From NCBI GenBank assembly GCA_002633005.1, contig NMRA01000037.1:656703-716702 (forward strand): DNA of 60,000 nt, in the 5' to 3' direction. Below are positions 21,401 through 28,299 of this stretch, piece by piece (position 1 is the stretch's first letter; every line of letters starts with the position of its first letter). The position numbers were made by a program, and so were the translations under genes. The notes beneath the pieces were generated by a model. That model was not told the DNA's origin. It saw only the letters and a program-made list of their open reading frames with translations, and did not search any database. Source of the stretch: Phoronis australis (lineage: Eukaryota > Phoronida > Phoronidae).

Positions 21401-23729
21401 AAAAACATTTAGGCCAATCAGTACTTGCGCAACAGCAGACAAAATCACACACATGAAAATAATGCCTCTCAAAAATCAGCAAAATATGCTGCTGTGACCC
21501 ATAGCTGCTCCAAACAGGCCTTGTACCGGTAGGTCAATTGAATCATACTCTAGTAGATATATGTTTTTCTAAAGTGATCCCTGAATATGCAGCATATAAT
21601 ACAAGCTACAATTCTGAAATGACCAGCATGTTTCAATCATTTCATCATTCAATGATAAAAATATTATGAAGTAAACCGACCATAAATCATTCATTTAGCC
21701 ACACATTGCAACCTGCTGCATAAAATATAAAGTTTAATCATGTAATTACAATTAACATAACAGCTAAGCCATTAAACAAAAGATCATGTGAAAGCTAGGC
21801 CGTGATATAAAGTGGGTTGGAAATCAACTGGATTTAAAGCATACATGGCAACCAAATGAGCGTTGAAATATATCAACAAATTTGTAGATAAAGTCAGTGA
21901 GTGAAGGTCACAACACAGCAACTAACCATAGCTTCAATAAGAGGGCACATACTGGCTCACTGCAGGCAGGTACTGGGAAGATCAAGTTTCAATTCAATAA
22001 GGGCTGTTCCAGTAAAAAACATATGGGTGGGGGGAAGACACTTTCATTTCTTACCAACTGCCCACATTTTTCTTTTATTTCTCCAGCCCACGACCCATAA
22101 TTTTTAATTAGGTTGAAATATAAAATACGCCTTTTGAGATAATCAACCTGTCTTGTCAAAAACTAAAATGGCCAAAGGTGGGTGATACAGTAGCCAAATC
22201 AGTCCAAAATCGACTGGTGTGGGCGCATACCAGCCATCTATCTCATGCCACCATGATCTGTTATTAATAAGTGGTTTCAAGGTAATCAACGCACAAACAA
22301 TGACTTGAGCAGGGGGTGCCACAGTAATTGAATCTGTCCAAAAATCGACTGGTGCCAGCACATTCTTGTCAGATATCTCTGCATCTCTGTATCGAATTTC
22401 ATCGTGATCTGTCAAGCAGTTTATGAAATAATCAACGCACAAGGAATACTAGTAGCTTGTCAAAAACTAAAATGGCCAACATGGGCACCACAGTAGCCCA
22501 ATCTGTCTGAAAATCGACCGGTGCTGGCGCGTCCCCGCCAAGTACCTCATACCAAATTTCATCAACATCTGCCAAGGGGTTCTTGAGATAACTGACAGAC
22601 AAGAAATGATAATGACAGACAGACAGATGAACGGACAGACAGGATGCCGATTATGTGTGACCACAAGGTTTTGTGGATGTAGAAAAATTCCATGTGAGAT
22701 CACAACTCATATCAGTTACCAGAAACTTGCTTTTCAAAGACATCTGTGAGCAATACTTTAGCACAGCCACCAGGTGTTCCGGTCCACCATGTGTCTGTAA
22801 TTTTCCATACAGACTTTGCAGGAACAGCCCCTAGATTATTAACTAAGAAACTTGGTAATTACCGTACAAAGTGGAGGGAAATTAATGATATTCTTCTGTG
22901 AGAAATCAAACTTTTGAATGACACACAATTGCTATTGATCCTAATAACTTCTGAAGAATGCCTACAGTCATACAGCACTTTGGTTTTGGAATTAAGTGAT
23001 ATACTTGGAATAGAGACTGGTAGCAGTGCACTATGACCATGTACATAGTGTTTGGAATAGAGACTGGTAGCAGTGCACTATGACCATGTACATAGTGTTT
23101 GGAATAGAGACTGGTAGCAGTGCACTATGACCATGTACATAGTGTTTCCCCTACGTGTAAAAATCTGGGTGGCTCGCCACGCTCCTTTTTGGCACCGCCA
23201 CACGTAAATTTGTCTAAAATGACACCCAAACACCACATAATCCTGACAGGAAAAATTCACCGCTACGCAAAAATCACTGGTAAAAATAAGCATGCAATAC
23301 ACAACTTATACACAACTTTTGTGCTACTGTGGATGGTTGTTTGCAGATTGAACAGGAAAGACAATAATTTAACATGATCGGATTATGAACTTCTCCCGTT
23401 AAACATAATCATTTTATCCCCTTCCTTCCTGGCGTTCGTTTAGTGACCTGACCGATATTTGGTACTGCCTAGTTATCTGAGAATGCGCAGCAACTAAATA
23501 CTGTCGGGGACCAGCACAAACGATGGTCATTGTCTACAAAGCACAATCCACAACCACAGGCACAGACACACACGAACACAACGTCAATCAGTACACATTT
23601 CAAGACAAAACTGTTAATTTTACAGTGAAATAAGCAAGAAACTGTCCCAAGTTACGCGTGGAGTTATTTGTCCAGATATACACACCACAGAGCGTTTGCA
23701 AGCAGCACTTCCTCTGGCTTAACCCACAT
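302..23729 (-). CDS. TBC1D9: TBC1D9-type TBC/GRAM Rab GTPase-activating protein (5' part of gene, 16 coding exons in window)
   Basis: Proteins of this family are membrane-associated Rab-GAPs with two GRAM domains, a TBC domain and an EF-hand region. I traced 16 exons from ATG 23729; every junction is GT-AG and phases agree, giving 499 codons without a stop. Seen in order: N-terminus [15 protein letters not shown]; the [17 protein letters not shown] block (about residues 17-33); GRAM-1 (about 145-215, [20 protein letters not shown]); a basic linker; GRAM-2 (about 290-360, CTLWTPYNK...DNYVCF, then [13 protein letters not shown]); a Ser/Asp linker; the start of the TBC domain ([14 protein letters not shown]). 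The catalytic TBC core and the C-terminus lie beyond the left edge. TBC1D9/9B fits better than TBC1D8 by its N-terminus. Exons 4-6 and 7-9 appear twice through assembly duplication. Spliced length used 23686-23729, 19270-19381, 16938-16989, one copy each of E4-E9, then 5548-5598 down to 302-410. Confidence 0.93.
487..645 (+). repeat. tRNA-derived SINE-like copy
   Basis: Begins CAGTGTGGCCTAGTGTG (A-box-like) and carries GTGGGTTTGAGTCTCCC (B-box-like) about 45 bp later. It ends near CAGCTTGGTTTTAACTA followed by AT-rich sequence. The same head and the same CAGCTTGGTTTTAA tail recur at 11.93 and 14.34 kb. Intronic in TBC1D9. Call rests on box spacing and the shared ends. Confidence 0.55.
715..1465. 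repeat. Foldback element with about 140-bp inverted arms
   Basis: Sequence 715-862, read on the minus strand, matches 1325-1465: both contain the string from GAATCTAC through TCTAACCCTAAAAA, an AGAGTTAGATT block, TGGGTTCCA and AAAGCTAAACAAAATT. The arms flank about 460 bp of unrelated DNA with no ORF worth noting. Probably a non-autonomous DNA element in the intron between TBC1D9 exons 15 and 16. Confidence 0.7.
1994..2129 (-). CDS. TBC1D9: TBC1D9 exon 15: pre-TBC helix region
   Basis: 136 nt, read as [20 protein letters not shown] then [20 protein letters not shown] and QEYGK. It aligns with the FNPKLAKEFLKEQ...WKIHFAEYG stretch just before the TBC domain in vertebrate TBC1D9. Acceptor TTTTGCAG, donor AAA|GTAAGT. 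It starts with two bases completing a codon, so the preceding exon must leave one base. Confidence 0.9.
2390..2640. repeat. Minisatellite, 76-77 bp unit, truncated by an N gap
   Basis: More than three units, with equivalent points at 2423, 2500 and 2576, running into the 164-N gap. On the minus strand every full unit shows the same order: TTTAGGTRGCAG acceptor, coding-like core TGACTCAC...GATCAGGGCAG, then CAG|GTAAGTAATG donor. The left-most unit (2390-2423) has lost its donor. See the exon 14 entry and the findings. Confidence 0.9.
2454..2500 (-). CDS. TBC1D9: TBC1D9 exon 14: 47-nt mini-exon inside the minisatellite (predicted)
   Basis: Exon 13 leaves AG and exon 15 needs one preceding base; joining them directly gives a stop. 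This 47-nt segment starts with T (AG|T, Ser) and ends with G (G|TT, Val), and reads [15 protein letters not shown] between. It is flanked by GGTAGCAG| and |GTAAGT. The composition suits the Ser/Asp linker between GRAM-2 and TBC in this family. A further unit, with its donor at 2607 and its start hidden in the gap, could serve equally; the unit at 2531-2576 is one base short and would shift frame. Predicted from phase and splice sites, without transcript support. Confidence 0.6.
2641..2804. other. Assembly gap (164 N) within the minisatellite
   Basis: The minisatellite enters the gap from the left and unrelated sequence emerges at 2805. The gap probably hides further repeat units, each with a potential mini-exon. 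Confidence 0.95.
3120..3325 (-). CDS. TBC1D9: TBC1D9 exon 13: second half of GRAM-2
   Basis: 206 nt, starting [20 protein letters not shown] and containing [20 protein letters not shown]. These are the beta strands and C-terminal helix of the second GRAM domain; GRAM domains are PH-like lipid or protein binding modules. Acceptor TTTTTCCAG, donor CGCAG|GTAGAT. Leaves two bases (AG). Confidence 0.93.
3661..3738. repeat. Small intronic hairpin
   Basis: GGGGCCCCCCTATTTTGAG at 3662 pairs with CTCAAAATCTGAGGCCCCC ending at 3738; GAACCAG pairs with CTGGTTC inside. The 25-28 bp arms enclose a loop of about 25 bases between TBC1D9 exons 12 and 13. Possibly a short MITE or a structured intron segment. 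Confidence 0.6.
3778..3910 (-). CDS. TBC1D9: TBC1D9 exon 12: first half of GRAM-2
   Basis: 133 nt encoding [20 protein letters not shown] then [20 protein letters not shown] and FNSR. The FRLP.EKL...CTLWTPFN pattern is the TBC1D9/TBC1D8 GRAM-2 entry. Acceptor TTGCATCCCAG, donor AGTAGG|GTAATG, leaving at phase 0. Confidence 0.93.
4783..4851 (-). CDS. TBC1D9: TBC1D9 exon 11: basic linker
   Basis: 69 nt encoding [20 protein letters not shown] then AYR. It matches the [11 protein letters not shown] linker between the two GRAM domains. Acceptor GGTTTTCAG, donor TTACAG|GTGAAA. Confidence 0.92.
5548..5598 (-). CDS. TBC1D9: TBC1D9 exon 10
   Basis: 51 nt encoding [16 protein letters not shown], equivalent to the LLDNEGFEQD...LP segment after GRAM-1. 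Acceptor T(n)GCAG, donor AATAA|GTAATG. Both phases agree with exons 9 and 11. Confidence 0.88.
6830..6906 (-). CDS. TBC1D9: TBC1D9 exon 9, left copy
   Basis: 77 nt encoding [20 protein letters not shown] then NIAMK plus CA of the next Gln codon. This is the GRAM-1 C-terminal helix (family: HFFSVFLNINETFKLMEQLAN). Acceptor GCTTTTCAG, donor GCA|GTAAGT. The same exon recurs at 8575-8651. Confidence 0.9.
7517..7582 (-). CDS. TBC1D9: TBC1D9 exon 8, left copy
   Basis: 66 nt encoding [20 protein letters not shown] then NQ, inside GRAM-1 (family: LEKNATLLLPDVIKVSTR). Acceptor ATTTTTCAG, donor CCAG|GTAAAA. Phase 0 at both ends. Paired with 9262-9327. Confidence 0.9.
7840..8010. repeat. 18-bp VNTR, left copy
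   Basis: Degenerate tandem units around CACCTATGGGTGAAGTGA. An incidental open frame on the plus strand gives M-G-E-V-x-P repeats, but it sits in an intron and lies antisense to the gene, so it is not called as a protein. The right haplotype copy has two more units. Confidence 0.8.
8315..8448 (-). CDS. TBC1D9: TBC1D9 exon 7, left copy
   Basis: 134 nt, the main GRAM-1 exon: [20 protein letters not shown] then [20 protein letters not shown] and TDVT. Acceptor GTTTGTAG, donor GTCACT|GTAAGT... (read 8315 downward). Recurs at 10095-10228. Confidence 0.9.
8575..8651 (-). CDS. TBC1D9: TBC1D9 exon 9, right copy
   Basis: Same 77-nt exon as 6830-6906, with a silent change in the Ala codon of QLAN (GCG to GCA) and intact splice sites. 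Count as an allele of the same exon. Confidence 0.85.
9262..9327 (-). CDS. TBC1D9: TBC1D9 exon 8, right copy
   Basis: Same 66-nt exon as 7517-7582 with one silent change (ATC to ATT). Its acceptor reads TTTTTAAG instead of TTTTTCAG, a usable but usually weaker site. Confidence 0.85.
9590..9790. repeat. 18-bp VNTR, right copy
   Basis: Same array as 7840-8010, but the unit ACACCTATGGGTGAAGTG appears in three successive copies here where the left copy has one, an expansion of about 36 bp. Confidence 0.82.
10095..10228 (-). CDS. TBC1D9: TBC1D9 exon 7, right copy
   Basis: Same exon as 8315-8448 with the protein unchanged (one silent difference at the 3' end). Being next to exon 6 at 11156, this copy and its contig carry the true upstream connection. 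Confidence 0.9.
10340..10700. repeat. Dispersed MITE-like repeat, copy 1
   Basis: Shares blocks with 41570-41960: ACAGATATTRAAAA, GAAAACTCCTT, AAGYGTGACCTACGCT, AGACCACCCACYAAG, and the end GGGTTTAGTWTCCTTTTAA. A partly reversed relative lies at 43130-43420. Intronic in TBC1D9. Confidence 0.65.
11156..11242 (-). CDS. TBC1D9: TBC1D9 exon 6, left copy
   Basis: 87 nt encoding [20 protein letters not shown] then PREEKLVN, the lead-in to GRAM-1 (family: FHRLFGMPEEEKLVN). Acceptor TTTCTACAG, donor CAATT|GTAAGT. Paired with 13566-13652. Confidence 0.92.
11791..11943. repeat. 51-bp tandem repeat, 3 copies (left)
   Basis: Unit runs from GTGTTTGTTAGACAAAACAA to TTCAGTGTGGCCTAA, with starts at 11791, 11842 and 11893. 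The unit ends with the head of the SINE family (CAGTGTGGCCTAA), so the array looks like a local amplification at a SINE 5' end. Confidence 0.9.
11932..12065 (+). repeat. SINE-like copy (left haplotype)
   Basis: Starts CAGTGTGGCCTAAGGAATAA, has a B-box-like GGTCATGAGTTCACTG, and ends CAGCTTGGTTTTAACTAAAT. It shares both ends with the copy at 487-645. Confidence 0.5.
12160..12255 (-). CDS. TBC1D9: TBC1D9 exon 5, left copy
   Basis: 96 nt encoding [20 protein letters not shown] then [11 protein letters not shown], matching the ENDITTFVRGKIQGIIAE helix upstream of GRAM-1. Acceptor AATGTTTAG, donor AAAG|GTGGGT. The right copy has Ala for the Gly in VQGAK. Confidence 0.9.
12871..12948 (-). CDS. TBC1D9: TBC1D9 exon 4, left copy
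   Basis: 78 nt encoding [20 protein letters not shown] then MMEIL (family: GGSRKEITEHWEWLEQNLL). Acceptor AACCTTTCAG, donor TTTTAG|GTGAGT. Differs from the right copy by Ser versus Phe after VANA. Confidence 0.9.
13517..13546. other. Assembly gap (30 N) between haplotype contigs
   Basis: Separates the two copies of segment D2. Sequence to its right restarts inside exon 6 flanking DNA already seen at 11138. Confidence 0.95.
13566..13652 (-). CDS. TBC1D9: TBC1D9 exon 6, right copy
   Basis: Identical in protein to 11156-11242, with the same splice sites. It lies next to the 30-N gap. Confidence 0.88.
14205..14357. repeat. 51-bp tandem repeat, 3 copies (right)
   Basis: Haplotype counterpart of 11791-11943 with the same copy number and a few substitutions. 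Confidence 0.88.
14345..14480 (+). repeat. SINE-like copy (right haplotype)
   Basis: Counterpart of 11932-12065, sharing the GTTCAGYGTGGCCTAAGG head and CAGCTTGGTTTTAAATAAAT tail. Confidence 0.5.
14558..14653 (-). CDS. TBC1D9: TBC1D9 exon 5, right copy
   Basis: Counterpart of 12160-12255: intact phase and splice sites, Gly to Ala near the 3' end, and silent changes. Confidence 0.88.
15265..15342 (-). CDS. TBC1D9: TBC1D9 exon 4, right copy
   Basis: Counterpart of 12871-12948 with Phe replacing Ser after VANA. Exon 3 leaves A, which completes Thr with the CT at its start. Confidence 0.88.
15479..16001. mobile_element. MITE-like element, about 0.52 kb
   Basis: Left end CTTAAAGTGCTTTCACAC, right end GTATGAAAGTGCCTTAAG: an imperfect inverted pair of about 18 bp. 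Internal GGCATGAACAGTTAACTTC and GGTATGAACGGTTCAGTTAACTTC echo each other. No coding capacity seen. The right-hand haplotype carries it; the left copy breaks off inside it. Confidence 0.55.
16938..16989 (-). CDS. TBC1D9: TBC1D9 exon 3
   Basis: 52 nt encoding [17 protein letters not shown], matching VAPYRILYQTPDS.VYW of the family. Acceptor TTTTGTAG, donor CTACA|GTAAGT. Enters at phase 0 and leaves one base. Confidence 0.9.
17271..18795. mobile_element. Non-autonomous DNA transposon with 26-bp terminal inverted repeats
   Basis: Left end TACCGTATTCGCCGTAATAA followed by CCGCCCA; right end TGGGCGG followed by TTATTACGGCGAATACGGCA. Length about 1.52 kb in TBC1D9 intron 2. Both ends continue with GCGCCC/GGGGG-rich sequence. 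The longest internal ORF (18164-18535, minus) resembles no transposase I know, so the element probably relies on a transposase in trans. Confidence 0.8.
18832..18843. repeat. (TC)n microsatellite
   Basis: Run of alternating TC (about six units) just outside the right end of the 17.3-18.8 kb element. Confidence 0.8.
19270..19381 (-). CDS. TBC1D9: TBC1D9 exon 2
   Basis: 112 nt encoding [20 protein letters not shown] then [17 protein letters not shown], the strongly conserved N-terminal block of TBC1D9/TBC1D8. Acceptor CGTTTCCAG, donor GTAGA|GTGAGT. Its first G completes the Trp codon begun in exon 1. Confidence 0.94.
22143..22645. repeat. Three degenerate units of a dispersed repeat, ending in a GACA-type simple repeat
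   Basis: Each unit (about 140-170 bp) carries AAAATCGACYGGTG...GCRC, a CAAATTTCATC-like block and AAGNGGTT...AGATAATC. The last unit runs into GACAGACAGACAGATG and GGACAGACAGG. Looks like a tandem multimer of a SINE-like or MITE-like repeat, located in TBC1D9 intron 1. Confidence 0.6.
23005..23145. repeat. 47-bp tandem repeat, 3 copies
   Basis: Unit TTGGAATAGAGACTGGTAGC followed by AGTGCACTATGACCATGTAC and ATAGTGT, at 23005, 23052 and 23099. The copies are essentially identical, so the amplification is recent. Intronic (TBC1D9 intron 1). Confidence 0.92.
23686..23729 (-). CDS. TBC1D9: TBC1D9 exon 1 with start codon
   Basis: ATG at 23729 gives [15 protein letters not shown], the canonical N-terminus of the family, and donor CTGTG|GTGTGT. 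It leaves TG, which exon 2 completes to TGG (Trp). Start choice rests on this N-terminal match; the 5' UTR and promoter must lie above 23730. Confidence 0.93.
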
Positions 23730-25139
23730 TTCACTCTGAATGAATCACTTCCAAGGATGTTTTGGTCGACATTTTTCTTTTGAAAGTCACATGACAAAAT
23801 GTCGTAAAATAAATATCCTTTAAACTATTTTTAAAATAGTATGATATTTCTGGCCAACAAACAGAATTAAATTTAAAAGAATCGATGGTTTAGATAAAAA
23901 TGTGTGATATAGAATTTTGCGAAAGCATTTCTTAAAAAAACGTCCGGTGGTAAAGTGGTCGTTCATGCGTAGGCCATGTTTGCGTAGGCTACGTGATAAG
24001 TTTGTGAGACAAAGTGCGCACGTTACTTACTCTAACTTGGTAGGCCTACCGTAAGTATTAAAATAAAACATCTGTGTAGGGAAAACAAAACATGAGTAAC
24101 ATTAGCATGAGTGTTTAAAGTCACAGATATGAACGCATAGTCATAACACGATGAGTATGTTTCCATTCAAAAAGTGGGCTGCTGAGCCGGTTTTTATCGG
24201 GGTCGCTCGGTGACCTGTCCTAGTGCAGGGCTAGGCACAGCCACAGGCGTCCTCAGCTTCTGATCGTCCCCAATACACTATATATAATACCACAAGGTAT
24301 ATCACTCGGGACAAGGAATTCCAGAGTGCTTCATTTCAGCCGTCCATATCAAACACAAAACTCGATAAGTTTAGATACACAAAACAGGATTTCAACCACA
24401 GCCACAGGTAGGGTGAGCAAACCCAAATACAAATTTCATCAGAAACACTTGAGAAGAGTGTTAAATAATAGCTTTAGACATGCCGTTTATAAAACTTTTT
24501 GAATTTTTCAAATCGGTTCAGTGGTTCTCGAGTTATTTGAATTTTAGAGCCTCAAAAATGGCCTTTTTTTCAGCAAACGGCACCCAGAAATTTCAGGCCA
24601 CAGAAAATGGCAAGTTTAGACAACTATATTTGGGAATCCATAACTCACAGTGCTNATTGCCAGTTCATCACGGAAGGTTATGAAATGGTCTGGCTAAATG
24701 TGGAGTTATTGATGTTGTGACGCTCCGTGACAAATCGGCAATTGCTGTACCGTCCTTGACCTTGAACCGTCAAAGGAGAAATGACGCGTGGGCTTTTTGG
24801 GAACATTTTTGTGCTTTGATCGCAAATTCGTTACGATCTCGCTAGAGCAGGACACCGTGAATGGTATTATAAGAAAGAACAATTGCTAATAATTTGTTGA
24901 AACCCTGCTTTGCGTAAATTTATTGAGTTTTGTGTTTGATATGGATGGCTGAAGTGAAGCATCCGTGGAATTCCTTGTCCTGTGTGTCATACCCTGTTTG
25001 GGGACGCTCAGAAGCTGGCGCGTGACACTTGCAAAGTAGCATGTGAAGGTATCAGGTGAAATTTGTAAGATTTGTGTCCCTTGGACTTTTTATCGGTCAA
25101 CACACGTGATTTCACCTAACTTCCTCAAAGTGGTACCCG
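23730..25139. promoter_or_regulatory. Divergent intergenic region between TBC1D9 and GLRX2
   Basis: About 1.4-1.5 kb separates the TBC1D9 start (minus) from the GLRX2 start (plus). No TATA box or CpG-rich island stands out by eye. A foldback element fills its right half, so core promoter elements cannot be assigned confidently. Confidence 0.4.
24246..25018. mobile_element. Foldback element upstream of GLRX2
   Basis: 24246-24395 and 24885-25018 are inverted copies: both contain CAGCTTCTGANCGTCCCC, GGACAAGGAATTCC, GCTTCAYTTCAGCC, and CATATCAAACACAAAACTC. About 490 bp of non-coding sequence, including one ambiguous base at 24655, lies between. The right arm ends roughly 120 bp before the predicted GLRX2 5' UTR donor. 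Confidence 0.75.
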
Positions 25140-25226
25140 GTAAGAGAAACTCTAGCAAACCACAACAGATTTTCATTGATTTGTTCAAATGCAGCTGTAA
25201 CATATCTCATATTCATGTTTCAGAGT

Positions 25227-25925
25227 ATGGGTTCCTTTTTTAGTAGTGGTGACACTACAGGTGCTGAAGAGTTCATCACCAAGACGATATCTGAGAACTG
25301 TGTTGTGGTGTTCTCAAAGACTGGATGTCCATACTGTGGCTTAGCTAAACGTGTACTTAATGAAACAGGAAGGAAGTACGCAGTTGTTGAGCTAAACAGA
25401 CGGGATGATGGCAGTGCCCTACAAGATGTCTTAGCTCAAAAGACGGGAGCCAGAACTGTGAGTTCACACACCACTTATTTTGACTATCATCAGTTGCTAA
25501 AAATAGCATAATAGTACAGTGCTACTTGAGGCGTGTTCTCTGATAAAATCGGTTGCAAAGTGGCCCACGTATGGCATTTTCTCAGAATATCTCTTTACAG
25601 AGAGCCGTAGTTATACAACTCTATGTTCGTTAAACATATTGTCGCTATCATTCGTCATTATCAATCATTACCATGTTCATCGTCTTCCTCAGTTTTCATT
25701 CAATTTCACTTACAGTTCGGATGAACTGCTAACACTACGGTCTTGACTGAAACTTACCTCCGCTTTGTGCACAGAGACAATGTTTATTACATTAAATAGG
25801 TGCCACGGGTGTTTATCAATGGAAGGTGTATCGGAGGTGGAACGGAAACAAAGAAACTGTCTGACGAGGGAAAGCTCGTGCCCATGATTGACAGATGTTC
25901 AGTAACGAAAACTGCAGGTACATAG
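25227..25925 (+). CDS. GLRX2: Glutaredoxin-2-like dithiol glutaredoxin (2 coding exons)
   Basis: Coding exons 25227-25457 and 25800-25925 join at phase 0 (donor ACT|GTGAGT, acceptor TAAATAG|GTG) to give a 118-residue protein, a normal size for the family. Seen: active site CPYC in KTGCPYCGLAKRV (about residues 30-42), the cis-Pro motif TVPRVFING and the GSH-binding GG in CIGGGTETK. Glutaredoxins reduce mixed disulfides using glutathione. A 5' UTR exon probably ends at 25139 (CCG|GTAAGA) and splices to 25224 (TTTCAG). The spliced leader has an in-frame TGA and no in-frame ATG after it, which supports ATG 25227. The N-terminus MGSFFS fits an N-myristoylation pattern and shows no mitochondrial presequence, although alternative first exons are possible. 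Vertebrate GLRX2 has CSYC, so the Pro is a difference; GLRX1-like naming cannot be excluded. Confidence 0.93.
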
Positions 25926-27500
25926 CACTGACTGGTCCAAGACTACCATCTCAGTTTCGGGAAGTGGACCACTGTCAGGGATAACCTGATGAATGTCGAG
26001 CTTGGTCAACTCTCTGTGGTGCTTCCTTCAACCTATGTCTCATTCGTCATAATAATTTTGTTGTGTTTAAACGCATAAACATGTTCATGCTGTATCATGA
26101 GCCAAGACTTTGTAGTACCACTTGTGCAAACTTTGTGCTAGTATTGAGATTGATGTTTTGTTGGTGGGTGTTACTAGTGTATCTCATTGGTTTATTGTCG
26201 TAGTACAGTGAACAGAGTTCATTTTGGTATGCGCCGCATGCCTTTAACGCATTTTGAAGTTCCTGTTGGTGAACTGTGATGAATAAGCGTTGCCTAAGCA
26301 TCCCTGAACTGACTCACATGTATCGTGCTATGTTGGCAAATTGGCCTAAAACACTATTTTTATAAAAAATACCCTTGCTTCGGTACACCATTGAAGAATA
26401 ACCAGCATACATTCCATTCTACTCAATTGTGAGAGGAAACAAAAGTGAAAAATTTAGCTTAATTTTTATAAGGCAACTAATGCTCTTCATGTTGCTATGG
26501 TTTCACAGTTTCTTACTTTGTACCATATACATTGGTGTTCTTTGGTTCCTTGCGTCATTGGCCGACAAATAATGTCTTTAAATTTCATGCGAATATGAAT
26601 TTGGACACATTTCAACATCATGCTTGCGAACCAATTATTGACCAAGAGAAACCAAAAATGTAAGCATCTCCTGAATAACAAGGAGTCCTATGAGATCTAT
26701 GTTCCTAAAAAAAAACTATTCATCAAACGAAAAAAAATGTGAGTGACCTGAAAATAACTTAATGGGTGCAGTGGTCATGAAAAACAAACTGAATGTTGCA
26801 TGTAAGTGTCCTAAGACCCCTACAGCTCATAGCAAATATTTCACCATTCGTTATCATTAAAAACAGTTTTGATTAAAAGTTATATATGTGACAGCTTATC
26901 ACAAGCAAACCACATTCGTACCCACATTCACACTCAAGTAGAAAATTGAATATCTTCTGTATAATGAACCAATAAACTCACCCAGCTATGAGAAAAAATT
27001 GACATAGGAAAAGTGAATGCTCTCCACATCATTCAATGAGAAATCTAAGCACAGTAAATTTCATTCTGGTCAACCCAAAGGTTACCATGGTGACCGCTGC
27101 AACAGTCAGTGAGCCTATTCAACCACAGTGTGCCTAAATAGTGAAACACAACCTGCACATAGGTACAAACTTACAAAATCCATTGTAGCACCTTAATTCA
27201 AAGCCAATGATCACAGCTGAAGTTTCAAATGAAGTTGTGACTTGTGAGTGCAGACCTCTGAGACTTCAAGAAAAATATACTTAGACTTCCAAATGGGAAG
27301 TCAATTAAGTACCCTGTACATTTGTAATCTGAAAATAAAACAACTAAAGACGTAAGCAAATAAACAATATCATGGCCCGCAGAAAGAAAACTATGCAAGA
27401 TTGAGAGACTTAGCACCAGTTAGTTGTGTGGCTTTATGAGTCCAGCTTCACATCAAATTACCCATCTTCCCTCCTCAAACTTTCACCTCCAGCCACACAT
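25926..27500. other. No gene seen
   Basis: AT-rich sequence downstream of GLRX2 holding its 3' UTR and intergenic DNA. Short ORFs here lack conserved motifs or splice-site support. No clear AATAAA could be tied to GLRX2. Confidence 0.5.
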
Positions 27501-27519
27501 TAACGTTTGACTCACAAAT

Positions 27520-28130
27520 TCATGTAAGCCAGCCATTGTTCTTTCTGATAGGGTACGCTTTGGATAGCAGTTTTCCCTTTTTAACATTCAAGTCATTCGG
27601 GAGATCCGTCCTGATAATGGCTTTTTCCTTGGGTCTGTGCCCCTCCTTGGTTGAATATTTAAGCACAGTTGGTCAACATCTCCTCACAGAAGACTTTCAT
27701 TGACTTGTCAGCTCTGGTCTTTGCAAACTGCTTATAAGTTTAGTAGCCATCTTTTGCTCTCTGTGGTGAAATTCTGTATACTGGGATGTGGGCTGCACAG
27801 TTCTTGGAACTCCACCAATACATGGCGGACCAGGTCCACACTGTTGCTGATTGGTTCAGGTGCTAGCACCAAGTACAGCTTCAGCTTTTGATCATTTATG
27901 CATCACTAATTTCATTGAACATTACTATCAACTGGAAACCTAACATCTAGGTTGGAAAGCAGCGGATTGCAAAAGTCATCTTTGCAGTTCAGAAAGCGTC
28001 TTTCCATCTCAGCTGTCTTACTGAGCTAAAAAACCTCTCAAGGTCACCTGGCTCTTGGGGAGCGAAACAGCTTCTTGTACCCTGGGCATTGCACCCATAT
28101 CTTCGAATACTCTCAGTGTCTACCACGTCA
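27520..28130 (-). pseudogene. Decayed coding remnant, identity unknown
   Basis: Minus-strand stretches in changing frames look protein-like: about 27,890-27,720 reads DQKLKLYLVLAPEPISNSVD then LVRHVLVEFQELC..., and about 27,660-27,520 reads KYSTKEGHRPKEKAIIRTDL then PNDLNVKKGKLLSKAY. Stops and frameshifts separate them. Charged composition and the RTDLPNDLN-type run suggest an old transposable-element protein, but I cannot name the family. Confidence 0.35.
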
Positions 28131-28299
28131 CCGTCTACTGTGCTTCAGCCCGAAACAATCTCTCACTCAATTATATCAAATATTGCGCTCACTGATGCTA
28201 ACCTTGTCGTCACCGGCAATGTTGTTTGTTGCTGAAAAGAGAAAAAATTCAATCAAAGAATCCTGTCCGAACAACAGTGTCCACATAAACAGTTTCTTG

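Noticed and set aside
24655-24655. Single N as a fifth haplotype join
   Set aside because: The flanking sequences are not repeated in direct orientation; it lies in the spacer of a foldback element.
25043-25243. Upstream ORF starting MKVSGEICKIC as a possible GLRX2 N-terminus
   Set aside because: It is out of frame with the glutaredoxin exon in the spliced form and is better explained as 5' UTR.
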